Source: Fusarium oxysporum f. sp. lycopersici 4287 (Eukaryota; Ascomycota; Sordariomycetes; Hypocreales; Nectriaceae). Taken from it: a stretch of DNA of 64,000 nucleotides. The translations under genes and the position numbers were made by a program. This document shows, piece by piece, positions 14,072 through 27,229 of the stretch. The notes under the pieces are model-generated. The model made no database searches and was not told where the DNA came from. It worked only from the letters and a program-made list of their open reading frames with translations. The stretch covers positions 2,365,839 to 2,429,838 of the forward strand of contig NC_030989.1 of assembly GCF_000149955.1 (NCBI RefSeq), given 5' to 3'. Each line of letters opens with the position of its first letter. The first letter of the stretch is position 1.

Positions 14072-17000
14072 AGTGGATGTGTTGAGTCGCAGGCGAAGAG
14101 GCTTAAGCTATGGCATATGCTGGTCGAGGGGTGTTTCTTGCGTTGTCAATGGCATGTGGGGATATAGAGTGATACTTTTCGTTAGGTGATGTTTGTATAG
14201 GTATGCGATGACCTGGAGACGATAACTTTTGTGGCATAAAACGGTTTAGCTTGAATGCATGATGGCTGTAGTAAAACTTGAGTCTTCTATAAATCTACAT
14301 ATCAAAGGTTGGAACTCAAAGTAAAGAGCCACCACGTTGGCACGGCAACAGACCCATATTGGAATGTGGAATCACGAGTACACGTGACACCCATCAACTT
14401 CTATTGTGTATGGATCGGGATGCGAAACACACAAGACACGGGCTCACGATGGATAATTATTTGATGGATTTGTGCCAGATGTAATTGGCAATGTGAGACA
14501 CTTTTCATACCTACAAGTATCGAATTGACTAAGCGGCTTCGTTCGCAATTCTAGAACACGAAGCTAGTATTGACAATTTAATATCGGAACGAGAAGCCCG
14601 AGCCGGATGAGCGGGAAACTTGACATGCTTATTTTTGGTGCTCGCTTGTGTCGTAGTCCCTTGGCAAATTTTCAATGCCAGTTGCTGAGACCTAAGAGGC
14701 GATGGGTATAGGTTAACCTCTGAGAAATTAACCCTTTTACAGTACTTCATAATGAGTATTCCAAGACTCGACTCGTGGCTTTCTGCTATGTGAAACACAT
14801 CGTTGAGGCAGAAACATGACGTATTTTTAATTAATCAGCCATATTATTAGAACAGATTCAGTTGAAGAGTGGAAGCCATGACGAAGAAACAAAGAGGTGC
14901 GAGGCTAACTAACGAACTGGACGCGATTCCATTGCCAGACTGTATGAAGCGCCAACGAGTGGGAACATGAAAAAAAGGAGGTGGCCATTTTCAGAAGTCT
15001 CCGCCAAAAGTTGCTTATCACTTCGGGTGGTCAATGATAGAGCTCACTCCATGCGGTGATCATCAATCGGTTGTCGATAGATCATTATTAGCTGGCTCGG
15101 TACAGCAGCCGTGTTGTCGTGCGTGTCACATTGCTGATGGTCATCTACGGCCAGGATCATCTTGTTTATTGAATTAACCTGCAGGTCAATCACGGTCTAT
15201 CGCCGATATCAAGCTATAGGCATCATCTCTAGAAGCCATGCACAATAATTTATACCCAATGTCGTCCCCGGCTACTGCTAGTCAGCGGGTGGCGGGACGC
15301 CGGCTTATCTTGACAACAGAAACTTGAATATTTCGGAGCAGTTCCTGTAAGAATCCTAAACATCAAACCAGTCGCAACAAGACGATTCCCTTTCTAGCGT
15401 GGTGGACACGGGCCCGTTGAACCAGTTTGGGATTGGGAAATTGGACTAACTGCAAAGTTAATCCTTTAGCACAGCAGATGGGGAATAGAGAGAAAAAATT
15501 GAAGCAGAACCACAGCTTTCTATGGAGAGAATTTGGGGGGATCGATGATCGTGTTGGATCGTGTCGGTGTCTGAAGCTTACCAGGGATAACCTTGTAAGG
15601 GAGCTACTGTTTGGGCCGGCGTATCACATAGGCCGCGTACAGCGTCGTCATCGATTGTAATTATGCTGCTGACAGGACGGGATAAAAAAAGAGCGAGCTC
15701 ATCGTGGCAGTGTTACAGCGGGAAAAACACTGAGCACACATATTGAGTTGCCATCGGCTATTTCTTTTTACGGAACCTCCCTTGAATTACATGCTGCATG
15801 CCATCTCGTGTGAAGGAGCTGTTTTCGTTGCAGTCTTGCTCTCACCCACGAAAATGCGTGTTGCAGGATCTGTTCCTGCATAATGAATGGGTACGGTGCA
15901 GGACATCCACTGACTTTTCTCCTCAATTTCTAAGCGGCCTTGCTTATCAATGCCCTCTGTCTACTCCGTAATTACCGGTACAACAATCGAGATTGCATCT
16001 TTAAGGCTGAAACAATTTCAATGAAGATTAGCATGAGATGAAAAGATGGTCCAGATAATGAATGACTTTATTCATATTTGATAGGTTTGGGATAAGTGGA
16101 AGAGCTAAGGGCAAGGAAGCATGAATTGAGGTACCAGCCATCATCTGATAGTGACGAGCAGGGTACGTGCATATTCAGTTCGAGGACAAGGTTACGCAGC
16201 AGTTCAAGTTCTCCCCGCTTGAGGATTCGACGAACTAGCTGAAGCTTCTCGAAGTCCTTACTTACGGCTGTGGCCGCAGCCGTGACGGGCACCAGCAGCT
16301 TGCAGGCATAGACACGTGTACGTGTAGCTTGATAACAGCTTCGTTCCATGGCTGGTGAATCTCAAACCTGAAAAATCATTGAAAATATGCAGACATACAT
16401 GGGATTTCCTTGATTAATGCATCTTCTGCCTTGATATCGCGGTTGGGGAACAATCAATAACTCAGCCACTCGTTGAATTTAACCTTTGGGTGACCAACTG
16501 CAACCTTCCATCATGCCACTGTAACACAACTAAACTAACCCCATGCTTGAGGCAAAAACCAAGCAGGTTGGTTGGTAGCCTTGATACCTCAGGTGTTGTG
16601 CTTCTTATTTAGATAACCCTTCTGTTAAAGCACTCGTATCAGTGAGTGAGAGTGAGGCATTGCCAATGCCAACCATAACTCCGGGCCACAGAAAGAAATT
16701 GACTCGAGCTTCGGATGCGCCGTTCAGGGGCGCCGGTGCCCCTCAGTGGACCTTGGAGGCTTCATCCAAAAGCCCGATTTGCAACAAGCACTTGTCAGGC
16801 CCGCAAAGGAATGACTCCGTACCAATGATGACGCGTGGCTGGCTATTTCTGAACAGTACTTTAAAGGTACGAGCTTGTAGAAGGTTCCGCCTCATGGGTC
16901 TCATGCAAGCGAGGCTCCAGAAACAAACGCCTTGCAGCGGAATGAGCAGAACAAGGCCAGCTGAGATATTGCCGCAACATGTATCCATCAGGTACTCTCA

Positions 17001-18408
17001 TTAGAGAGAGAATGTTGAACTGCAGCACATCCATCCGAGGAATCCGCCTGCCATTCTGTCAATCAGAGTCCAAACTGACCAACCCCCTCCAGAGACAGAG
17101 ACCCAACCACCCCCTTGCAACCACCAATCAAGACCCGTATCCCCTGGCGCTCCTGGTCAGCGCCCCTGGCTTGCACTGCGAGTCGCGGGCGCGGGCCAGC
17201 TTTTAGGGGCGATGGCCCTCTCTGATGGGATGGGATGGATGGGTCTCGAGAGGAAAGCAAGGAACGAAAGGGGACGACCTGGAAACGGCCCGGACGATCC
17301 ACTGTTGGGACAGCGCATCACGATGGCTGCTGCGATGGATGAGGATGGATGGGTACCTTATTATTGCAGTAGTTGATGGAACCTGTTAATGCTTAACGTT
17401 AGAGAGTTGGATGGTTGTGCCTTTGATTCGAATTGAGTTTCAGCGGTCTTGCCGCTGTGAACTTCGGGCTTAGCGGGTATCACGCCCTGTAACTTTGAGG
17501 TGTTCACAACGTTTTATAGCCAATGATCCACTTTTCGAGACGAGATATGCTCTTGGCCATGCTGAGGATTGTAGCTTATTCGCTGATCTGACCAAAAATG
17601 GAGACGCGAGGCTCCTAAAAAAGTCTCCCTTCTGTTAGTTGCTGCTGATGGATGCATTGCTGCTCCCTCCCTCTCGTTGTGCAGCACTAGCAGTGAGTGA
17701 ATGGTGTTTTTGTTTCCCATCGCACTCTCCCTTCCATTCTCACTCCCACGTTTTGTGTACGTGTCTGCGTTCAGGGAATCAAAACATTCAATCCAAGTTT
17801 GTCACCCAAGTCTTGATCTCTTCTTTCTCCCCCTCTCAATGTCTTTGGCCACTTCAGAAGGATCACACTTCTAATAATACATATCACGTCTGTTGAATAA
17901 TTGGAAACTTCTCTCCATCCATCAGTTCAAAGGTGGTTCCCCTGTTATCTTACAGACACACCCTTGCCATTCTCCACCCCCTAACTTCGCCCTGGATAAC
18001 CCGGCGCCGAGACACGCAGCGTTTCTCTCCCTCCCCGTGCGGGTTGGAACTCAAACCACCAAAAACCAACCCTCGTCTTCTCCCCTTTGCTGTTCTTTGC
18101 ATTACGCATTGCCGACACTCGTTTTACGGCTACGCCAAATCGCTTTGTCTCGCACTTGGACGAACGACGTCGACTTATCAAGCTGGTGAATCACTCTTCG
18201 TGATTGATTCATCTTCTTGAACCCGTATCGACGACGAATCGCATAATTTATTGTCTTTCTTTCTAAGCCAAGCCACTGCCCGTTCGGCCTTTTTCGACGG
18301 TTTTTTGACAACAAACAATCAATATCTTGCAGTGCCGGCCACGCTTGTTCTCCCGCCGGATCTTGATTTACAATCACGCTCACTGGTCATCCACATGTGT
18401 ACCACTAG
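14072..18408. other. Long gene-free region upstream of FKS1
   Basis: About 4.3 kb between the divergent GCNA-like gene and FKS1. I found no chain of exons with a recognisable protein, no tRNA and no transposon. Short degenerate GATGGATGG motifs occur at 17225-17250 and 17333-17356. From 17750 on the sequence is pyrimidine-rich (many CTCTCC and CTTCC runs), as expected for the promoter and leader of a highly expressed fungal gene. Several CCCCT/AGGGG pentamers, the core of stress-response elements, are present, but such short motifs also occur by chance. Confidence 0.5.
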
Positions 18409-18557
18409 GTGAGTTCCGGCAGCTTGACTGTCTATGAAGTTGTACCCTGCGCTTCGTTCATCTGGCTTCACATCACTGGATGACGTCTCCCAGGACAGGA
18501 CAACCCATGGCGAAGACATGATCTCTACGGACAGCAACTGACCTTATTCTCCAATAG
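18409..18557 (+). other. Probable intron in the 5' UTR of FKS1
   Basis: GTGAGT at 18409 after CACTAG, a CTGAC branch-like site near 18540, and the acceptor CCAATAG ending at 18557. The remaining leader exon to the ATG at 18576 is 18 bases. This is sequence-signal evidence only. Confidence 0.55.
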
Positions 18558-18575
18558 ATAATTAATTTAAGCAAC

Positions 18576-21500
18576 ATGTCGGGATATCCAGGCGGTGGTC
18601 AACGCGACCAGTACGATGATGGTTATGGCCATCAACAAGGAGGCAACCAGCAACAACACGGTGGAAACACTGACTCCTACTACCAGGATGATCAGTACTA
18701 CGACCAAGGCTACGATAACCGTGGCCCAAATAACAACAACAATAACAACCATGACGGCTACTACGACGAATCGTGAGCATCGAGTTCCCCCTTTCGTAAA
18801 TATTTCACTAACACTGTAGTAGTGGTTACTACAACGCCGACCCCAATAACCCCTACCAGCAGGATTGGAGGCTATTACGACGGCCACGATCAATACCAAG
18901 ATGGCTACTACGACAATGGCCAGGGTGGCTACTATGATCAAGACTACGACCGTGGCTATCAAGGCCAAGGAGGCCGTCAGGGCTCTGAGGAAGATTCCGA
19001 GACTTTCAGCGACTTTACCATGAGATCGGACATGGCTCGCGCTGCTGAAATGGATTACTACGGCCGGGGCGACGAGCGTTACAATAGCTACAACGATGGA
19101 CAACGTGGCTACCGACCTCCTTCCTCGCAAATCTCGTATGGTGGGAACCGCTCTTCAGGTGCTTCGACTCCTAACTATGGCATGGACTACGGTAATGTTC
19201 TCCCTGCTGGTCAGCGATCCCGAGAGCCCTACCCGGCCTGGACTTCAGATGCCCAGATTCCTTTGTCTAAGGAGGAGATTGAGGACATCTTCCTCGACTT
19301 GACCTCCAAGTTCGGTTTCCAGCGTGACAGCATGCGCAACATGTACGATCATCTGATGATCCTGCTCGACTCGCGAGCCTCGCGCATGACCCCGAACCAG
19401 GCACTTCTCTCCCTTCATGCTGATTATATTGGTGGTGACAACGCCAACTACCGCAAATGGTACTTTGCTGCTCACCTGGATTTGGACGACGCTGTAGGAT
19501 TCTCCAATGCGCAAGGCAAGGGCCTAAAGCGCAAGAAGAAGGGCGGAAAGAAGAAGAAGAAGGATGCCGAGGCCAACGAAGCTGAAACTCTGCAGGAGCT
19601 TGAAGGCGATGACAGTCTCGAAGCTGCTGAGTACCGCTGGAAGAGCCGCATGAACAAGATGTCTCAGCATGATCGGGTTCGCCAGATCGCTCTGTACCTG
19701 CTTTGCTGGGGTGAAGCCAACCAAGTTCGTTTCATGCCCGAGTGCTTGTGCTTCATCTTCAAGTGTGCGGATGATTACCTCAACTCTCCCGCTTGCCAAG
19801 CTCTCGTTGAGCCTGTGGAGGAGTTCACTTACCTTAACAACGTCATTACTCCTCTCTACCAATACTTGAGAGACCAGGGATACGAGATTTCCGACGGCGT
19901 GTACGTCCGCCGTGAGCGCGACCACAAGAACATTATTGGTTATGATGATTGTAACCAGCTTTTCTGGTACCCCGAAGGTATTGAACGCATTGCCCTCCAG
20001 GACAAGAGCAAGCTGGTTGATGTGCCTCCTGCTGAGCGATATCTCAAGCTGAAGGATGTCAACTGGAAGAAGTGCTTTTTCAAGACGTACAAGGAGTCTC
20101 GTTCTTGGTTTCATCTTCTCGTCAACTTCAACCGTATTTGGATCATTCATTTGACCATGTTCTGGTTCTACACCTCCCATAACGCTCCCAGTCTCCTGGT
20201 CGGACCAAAATACGAACAGCAGGTTAACCAGAAACCCTCAACGGCTAAGCAATTCTCTATCGTCGGTTTTGGTGGTGCCATTGCATCTCTTATCCAGGTT
20301 CTGGCTACTCTTGCGGAGTGGGCTTATGTTCCTCGTCGATGGGCTGGTGCGCAGCATCTCACCAAGCGACTCCTGTTCTTGCTCTTTATCCTCGTTCTCA
20401 ACATCGCCCCTGGTGTAAAGGTTTTCATGTTGCCAAAAATTGGACCTGAGAAGATTAACACCGCTATTGGTATCGTTCACTTCATCATTGCTGTGATCAC
20501 GTTCATCTTCTTCTCTATCATGCCCCTCGGAGGTCTATTTGGCAGCTACCTGTCTACCAATAGCAGACGCTACGTTGCTAGTCAGACATTCACTGCTAGC
20601 TGGCCAAGACTCCGTGGCAATGACATGGCAATGTCCTATGGTTTGTGGGCGACAGTATTTGGTGTGAAGATGGGTGTCTCGTACACTTACCTGATTCTTT
20701 CGTTCCGTGATCCCATCCGATACTTGAGCATCATGAACGTCGACTCTTGCCTGGGTGACAAGACCCTCCTCGGCAATCAACTTTGCCGCTGGCACCCAAC
20801 AATTGTCCTGGCCCTGATGGCCTTCACTGACGTTATCTTCTTCTTCCTCGATACTTACCTTTGGTATGTCTTGTTGAACACCGTCTTCTCGGTTTCACGA
20901 TCGTTCTATATCGGATCCTCCATCTGGACACCCTGGCGCAACATCTTCTCTCGCCTTCCTAAGCGTGTTTACTCCAAGGTTCTAGCAACGACAGACATGG
21001 AGATCAAGTATAAACCAAAGGTTCTTATTTCGCAGATTTGGAACGCCATCGTTATTTCCATGTACCGTGAGCATCTTCTTGCGATCGAGCACGTTCAGAA
21101 GCTTCTTTATCATCAGGTTCCTTCTGAGCAGGAGGGCAAGCGAACTCTTCGTGCACCTACTTTCTTCATCTCTCAGGAAGATCACTCTTTCAAGACCGAG
21201 TTCTTCCCTGCCTACAGTGAAGCTGAGCGCCGCATTTCGTTCTTTGCACAATCCCTATCAACTCCCATTCCTGAGCCTCTGCCCGTTGACAACATGCCTA
21301 CCTTTACAGTCATGATCCCCCACTANNNNNNNNNNNNNNNNNNNNNNNNNNNNNNNNNNNNNNNNNNNNNNNNNNNNNNNNNNNNNNNNNNNNNNNNNNN
21401 NNNNNNNNNNNNNNNNNNNNNNNNNNNNNNNNNNNNNNNNNNNNNNNNNNNNNNNNNNNNNNNNNNNNNNNNNNNNNNNNNNNNNNNNNNNNNNNNNNNN

Positions 21501-24500
21501 NNNNNNNNNNNNNNNNTCACGAGTGGGACTGCTTGTCAAAGGATCCTAAGATTTTGACCGATGAAATGCTCGCATATAACGCGAGACAGATAAGAACGAG
21601 AAGGACACCGCCAAGAGCAAGATCGACGATCTTCCCTTCTACTGTATTGGTTTCAAGTCTTCCGCACCCGAGTACACCCTTCGTACTCGTATCTGGGCGT
21701 CTCTTCGTTTCCAAACCCTGTACCGCACTATCTCTGGTTTCATGAACTACAGCCGTGCCATCAAGCTCCTCTACCGTGTCGAGAACCCTGAGGTTGTTCA
21801 GATGTTCGGTGGTAACACCGACAAGCTCGAACGTGAACTTGAGCGTATGGCTCGCCGCAAGTTCAAGATTGTCGTTTCCATGCAGCGATTCTCGAAGTTC
21901 AAGAAAGAAGAGATGGAAAATGCCGAATTCTTGCTCCGCGCCTATCCTGACCTTCAAATCGCTTACTTGGACGAGGAACCCCCAGTTGCTGAAGGCGAAG
22001 AACCCCGACTTTACTCAGTTCTTATCGACGGCCATTCTGAAGTTATGGAGAACGGCATGCGACGCCCAAAGTTCCGTGTTCAACTCTCTGGCAATCCTAT
22101 TCTTGGTGACGGAAAGTCCGACAACCAGAACCACTCCATTATCTTCTACCGTGGCGAGTACATCCAGCTCATCGATGCCAACCAGGACAACTATCTCGAG
22201 GAGTGTCTCAAGATTCGCAGCGTTTTGGCCGAATTTGAAGAGATGAAGACTGACAATGTTTCCCCCTACACTCCTGGTGTCAAGAACGACGTTAGCTCCC
22301 CTGTGGCCATTCTCGGTATGCGAGAATACATTTTCTCAGAGAACATTGGTATTCTTGGTGACATTGCTGCCGGTAAGGAACAAACATTCGGTACTCTCTT
22401 CGCTCGAACTATGGCTCAAATCGGTGGTAAACTTCATTACGGCCATCCCGATTTTCTCAATGGTATTTTCATGACAACGCGTGGTGGTGTCTCCAAGGCT
22501 CAGAAGGGTCTGCATCTAAACGAGGATATTTACGCTGGTATGAATGCCCTCCTTCGTGGTGGACGAATCAAGCAATGTGAATACTTCCAGTGTGGTAAGG
22601 GTCGTGATTTGGGTTTCGGTTCCGTCCTCAACTTCACAACCAAGATTGGTACTGGTATGGGTGAACAGTTCTTGTCCCGCGAGTACTACTATCTCGGCAC
22701 TCAACTTCCTCTCGATCGATTCTTGTCCTTCTACTACGCTCATCCTGGTTTCCATTTGAACAACATGTTCATCATGTTCTCCGTTCAGATGTTCATGATT
22801 ACAATGGTCAACCTGGGAGCTCTTCGCCATGAGACAAAGGCTTGCGAATACAACCGAAACGTCCCCATTACCGACCCTCTGTACCCGACTGGTTGTGCCA
22901 ACACTGATGCCCTCACCGACTGGATTTACCGATGTATCGTTTCCATTCTTTTCGTTCTTTTCCTCTCTTTCATCCCTCTTATTGTTCAGGAGTTGATGGA
23001 GCGTGGCTTCTGGCGCGCCTTCGTCCGATTGATGAAGCAATTCTGCTCGCTCTCGCTCATGTTCGAGGTTTTCGTCTGTCAGATCTATGCGAACTCTGTG
23101 CAGCAGAACATTTCGTTCGGTGGTGCGCGATATATTGGTACGGGTCGTGGTTTTGCCACTGCACGTATTCCCTTCGGTGTCTTGTATTCTCGATTCGCTG
23201 GGCCAGCTATTTACTTCGGCGCTCGTTTGCTCATGATGCTTCTCTTCGCGACTCTGACTGTCTGGAAGGGTGTTTTGATCTATTTCTGGATCACACTTCT
23301 TGCTCTGACCATCTCGCCCTTCTTGTACAACCCTCACCAGTTCGCATGGACTGATTTCTTCATCGACTACCGAGATTACCTCCGATGGTTGTCCCGTGGT
23401 AACTCACGAAGCCACGCCTCGTCTTGGATTTCTTACTGTCGTTTGTCTCGAACTCGTCTTACTGGTTACAAGCGAAAGGCTCTGGGAGACCCCTCTGCTA
23501 AGATGTCTGCGGATGTTCCTCGCGCTCCGTTCGCCAACATCTTCTTTAGCGAGATTTTCTCTCCTCTCATGCTTGCCGTTGTCACGATTCTCCCCTATCT
23601 GTTTATCAACGCCCAAACTGGTGTTGCCCAGGCCCCTCAGAAGGACACCGTCAAGGGCAAACCCGAGGCAACTGACTCTCTGATCCGGCTGCTCGTTATT
23701 GCCTTTGCCCCTATTGCTGTTAACGCAGGTGTCTTGGCTGCTATGTTCGGCATGGCCTGCTGTATGGGTCCCCTACTCAGCATGTGCTGCAAGAAGTTTG
23801 GCAGTGTTCTCGCCGGTATCGCTCACGCTACTGCTGTTATATTCTTGTTGATCTCCTTCCTGGGTATGTTTGTTCTCGAGGGCTTCAACTTTACCCGCAC
23901 ACTGTCTGGGATGATCGCCGTCACTTGCATCCAGCGCTTTTTCGTCAAGCTCATTGTGTCTCTTGCCCTTACCCGTGAATTCAAGGGCGACACTGCCAAC
24001 ATTGCTTTCTGGACCGGAAAGTGGTACTCCATGGGATGGCACACCATCTCTCAGCCTGCTCGAGAGTTTCTCTGCAAGATCACCGAATTGTCCATGTTCG
24101 CAGCCGATTTCGTTTTGGGTCATTGGCTGCTCTTTTTCATGGCACCTGTCATCTTGATTCCCAAGATCGACATGCTCCACTCTATGATGCTGTTCTGGCT
24201 TCGCCCAAGGTATATCTTATCCTTTGCTTGTTATATTTTGAATTTGCCCTAACCTCAGAACAGTCGCCAAATCCGACCTCCCATCTACTCGATGAAGCAA
24301 TCCAAGCTTAGACGCAGACGTGTGGTTCGTTACGCCATCCTCTACTTCACCCTTCTCGTCGTTTTCATCGCTTTGATTGCTGGCCCTATTGTGGCTGGCA
24401 AGTACATGCCACCCAACACGATCAGCGATGCCCTCGGCAGTCTGCCCTTCAATCTTGTTCAGCCTAACAACCTCAACAATGACAACACCAACAGCACCAT

Positions 24501-24600
24501 GGCTACTGGTACAGGAATGGTTGGCTACACCGGTGCTGGCCTTACGAAGACCAAGACTGGCGCTGATGCCTCGGCAACCGGCAAGATCAAGCTGTTCTAA
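18576..24600 (+). CDS. FKS1: 1,3-beta-glucan synthase catalytic subunit (GT48), interrupted by a gap and two apparent one-base indels
   Basis: Plasma-membrane enzyme that makes the beta-1,3-glucan of the cell wall from UDP-glucose; target of echinocandins. Exons: 18576-18772, 18820-24209 and 24264-24600. The N-terminus is Tyr/Asp/Asn/Gln-rich (repeated GYYD and DQYYD). The FKS1 first domain follows ([19 protein letters not shown]), then membrane segments, the cytoplasmic GT48 core ([57 protein letters not shown]) and a second membrane block. Exon 2 should read on from [14 protein letters not shown] into [10 protein letters not shown], but an extra T at 18865-18866 shifts the frame. After the gap, HEWDC to EMLAYN is one frame and [20 protein letters not shown] another, which implies a missing G near 21581. 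Hot spot 1 (20688-20714) reads YLILSFRDP. Hot spot 2 (22918-22941) reads DWIYRCIV. The gene itself is certain; exact protein length cannot be given. Confidence 0.97.
21326..21516. other. Assembly gap (191 N) inside FKS1
   Basis: The gap falls just after the conserved MIPHY and before HEWDC. From family knowledge about 32-34 residues (roughly 100 bases) normally separate these two blocks, so 191 N is either an estimate or covers an intron. Confidence 0.97.
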
Positions 24601-25498
24601 GTGGGAATATTCAGACAGGCCCATTTAGAGGTGCCTCATGGGGGAGATGTCCCTGGCTTTTCTCCGCTGACAGAAAAATTGTGGAAACGGGAAGTTTTTG
24701 TTTTTTGCTTGTTTTTGTTTTCAGTTCAGCAGTTTGAGTGGATGCACGTGCATACATAGGTTGAAGTTTTATAGAAGATGGTGGGAGATGGGAGAGATAC
24801 AGAAGGAGGAGGTTGGCATAAGTCAGACCTGACATTCACTGGCTGAACTGGACTGATCTTTTTTGGTACAAGGCGCACTTCTTTTTTTTTTAAACTATTA
24901 TAATGTGTACAATGAAAGGAAGAAACACATCCATGGCAGAAACTCTAGACCTAAATGCAAATAATGCCTCTTGAACATTCTTTTCATTTCATTTATACTA
25001 CTAGCCTACGCTCTCCATAGAAACCAAAAATTGTAAGAGGTATTCTAGTCTACTGTACTGCCTACGACGCTTGTGATTTTGGTTGGTTTATTTCAATGTG
25101 TGTAAGCCAATTTTACGTATTCCCATTCCCCGGGCTATCCGATGACCCCTACACTTCCCCTGTAGTGGATGGCCCTGTGGTCTTATTGTTTCTCACCTTC
25201 AGGTACCCGTTGAGCCCCTGTTAGATATGGATCCTTAGTACAGCCAATCAGCCTGCGGCCTGCGGCTTGACTCGCTTCGACGTTAGAGGACTCTGGAGGC
25301 CCCTTTGTAGACCCATGTACCTATGATGGACCTTGACTTGACAATTCAGAATCCTCGGTTGACGTCCATTTTAACTCCTTTCAACAACACGCTTCCAATC
25401 CAAACCAATATATATTCTCACGACCGGACGAGACGAGACGCGACGCAAGATCGATAGAAGTTGACGTAACCATTCAAGACAATTGGAAACAAAAAAAA
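24601..25498 (+). promoter_or_regulatory. FKS1 terminator region and LCB1 promoter
   Basis: Tandem spacer of 898 bases. The first 300 bases are T-rich and presumably the FKS1 3' UTR. CCAATCAG lies near 25244 and TATATATTC near 25410, about 90 bases before the LCB1 ATG. The leader just before the ATG ends in an A-run (25491-25499). No gene seen. Confidence 0.45.
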
Positions 25499-27229
25499 AT
25501 GGAACTCGATGCCCTCCAAGCCCGGGTGGGTGAAATCCTCGAACAGGCCGCCGTCTACTTCCATAAAGTCCCTGGTTCTGCAGTATTTATGCGCTACATC
25601 CAGTCGAGTTATCAGAACGACCCCGTGCGATCCGCCATTGAACTTGTGCTGCTTCTCTTCTTTATCCGCTATCTCCTGTCGCCTTCTTACTCGACCCGTA
25701 AGCAGAATTACATCAAGTTGAGAGAGGAGGTGAGAACACAGCCAGATCCTTAACCCCCGCAGGATTGAAGTCGCTAATGTTGGCTTCTTCGTAGGAAATT
25801 GAAGAGTTGATCGATGAATGGCAGCCCGAGCCTCTCGTCGTCGAGCAGACTCCATTTGAGGTGGCTGAAGCCGAACGTCTTCCTGTCCTTGTTGGGTGAG
25901 CATCAAGTCTAATCACATGCGCAATCTAGTCAGGATCAGCATCTGATATTTCTATAGCCCTACCGGTCCCAAGACTAAACTCGCCAACGGCCGAACTGTT
26001 ACCAATCTCGCATCCTACAACTTCTACAACTTCAACGGCAATGATCAGATTAAGGAGAAGGCTATCCAGGTTCTGCGAACCTATGGTGTTGGCCCTTGCG
26101 GCCCTCCCCAGTTCTACGGTACCCAAGACGTTCACATGAAGACTGAAGCCGACATTGCCGCGTATTTGGGCACCGAAGGCTGCATCGTCTACGCTCAATC
26201 CTTCAGCACCATCTCTAGTGTCATTCCCTCTTTTTCCAAGCGTGGTGACGTTATCATCGCTGATCGTAATGTCAACTTCGCTATTCGCAAGGGTCTCGAG
26301 CAATCGCGAAGCACCATCCGCTGGTATGAACACAATGACATGGACGCTTTGGAAGATGCTATGAAGGCTGTCGCCCGGGAGCAGGCCAATGCCAGGAAGC
26401 TTACCCGTCGTTTTGTCGTGACCGAGGGTTTGTTTGAGCTCTCTGGAGATTCTATCGATTTGCCCCGCCTGGTTGAGCTTAAGGAGAAGTACAAGTTCCG
26501 CGTTATTCTGGATGAGACCTGGTCTTTTGGTGTTCTCGGCCGTACCGGTCGTGGTATTACTGAGGCGCAAAACGTGGACCCCCAACAGGTTGACATGATC
26601 ATTGGTTCCCTTGCTGGACCTCTCTGTGCCGGTGGTGGCTTCTGTGCTGGTCCCAAGGATGTTGTCGAGCACCAGCGTATCACATCTTCTGCGTATACAT
26701 TCTCTGCCGCTCTCCCTGCCATGTTGGCTGTCACCGCCAGCGAGACCCTCAACCTGCTCCAGTGTAACCCTGAAATCCTGGCACAGTCCCGCGAGAACAT
26801 CAAGGCTATGAGGGCCCAATTGGATCCCCGCAGTGATTGGGTTTACAGCCCAAGCGACCCCGAGAACCCTATCATGCTCCTTGTCCTCAGGCCTGAAGTT
26901 GTGGCTGCCCGTAAGCTCGGACTGGAAGACCAAGAACGTATCTTTTTGGACTGTGTGGAAGAGGTACGTGCATCGGACACTGAAACATGAACGAATATGA
27001 ACTTACCCCTGAACAGACTCTTGCCAACGGCGTCTTGATCACAAGAACCAAGACCAGACCTTATGCGCATGCTGTGAAGCCCAAGGACGGCGCGTGGTTT
27101 GCCCAGCCTGCTCTTCGAATTTGTGTTACATCAGCACTGTCTAAGAAGGATATTGAGAAGGCAGGTGTGACTATTCGACATGCTATCACTAAGGTCATGA
27201 CACGAAAGACGAGCACCAAGACCGCCTGA
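25499..27229 (+). CDS. LCB1: Serine palmitoyltransferase subunit 1 (LCB1)
   Basis: With LCB2 it condenses serine and palmitoyl-CoA, the first step of sphingolipid synthesis, in the ER membrane. Four exons (25499-25729, 25795-25895, 25958-26963, 27017-27229) give 516 residues in frame. A membrane segment lies near residues 47-59 (AIELVLLLFFIRYLL). The aminotransferase-like domain includes NLASYNFYNF, YGVGPCGPPQFYGTQDVH and RVILDETWSFGVLGRTGRG. The Cys in VGPCGPP lines up with the human SPTLC1 Cys altered in hereditary sensory neuropathy. The position where LCB2 carries the PLP lysine reads GSLAGPLCAGGGFCAGP without Lys, as expected of LCB1 rather than LCB2. It follows FKS1 in the same direction. 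Start chosen because it opens the conserved N-terminus and follows an A-rich leader. Confidence 0.96.

Noticed and set aside
18567..19130. 187-codon hydrophobic minus-strand ORF (many Val and Ile)
   Set aside because: Antisense to the Tyr/Asn/Asp repeats of the FKS1 N-terminus. The hydrophobicity is a by-product of those codons.
22516..23337. 273-codon minus-strand ORF
   Set aside because: Antisense to the conserved GT48 core of FKS1; composition is typical of a shadow frame.
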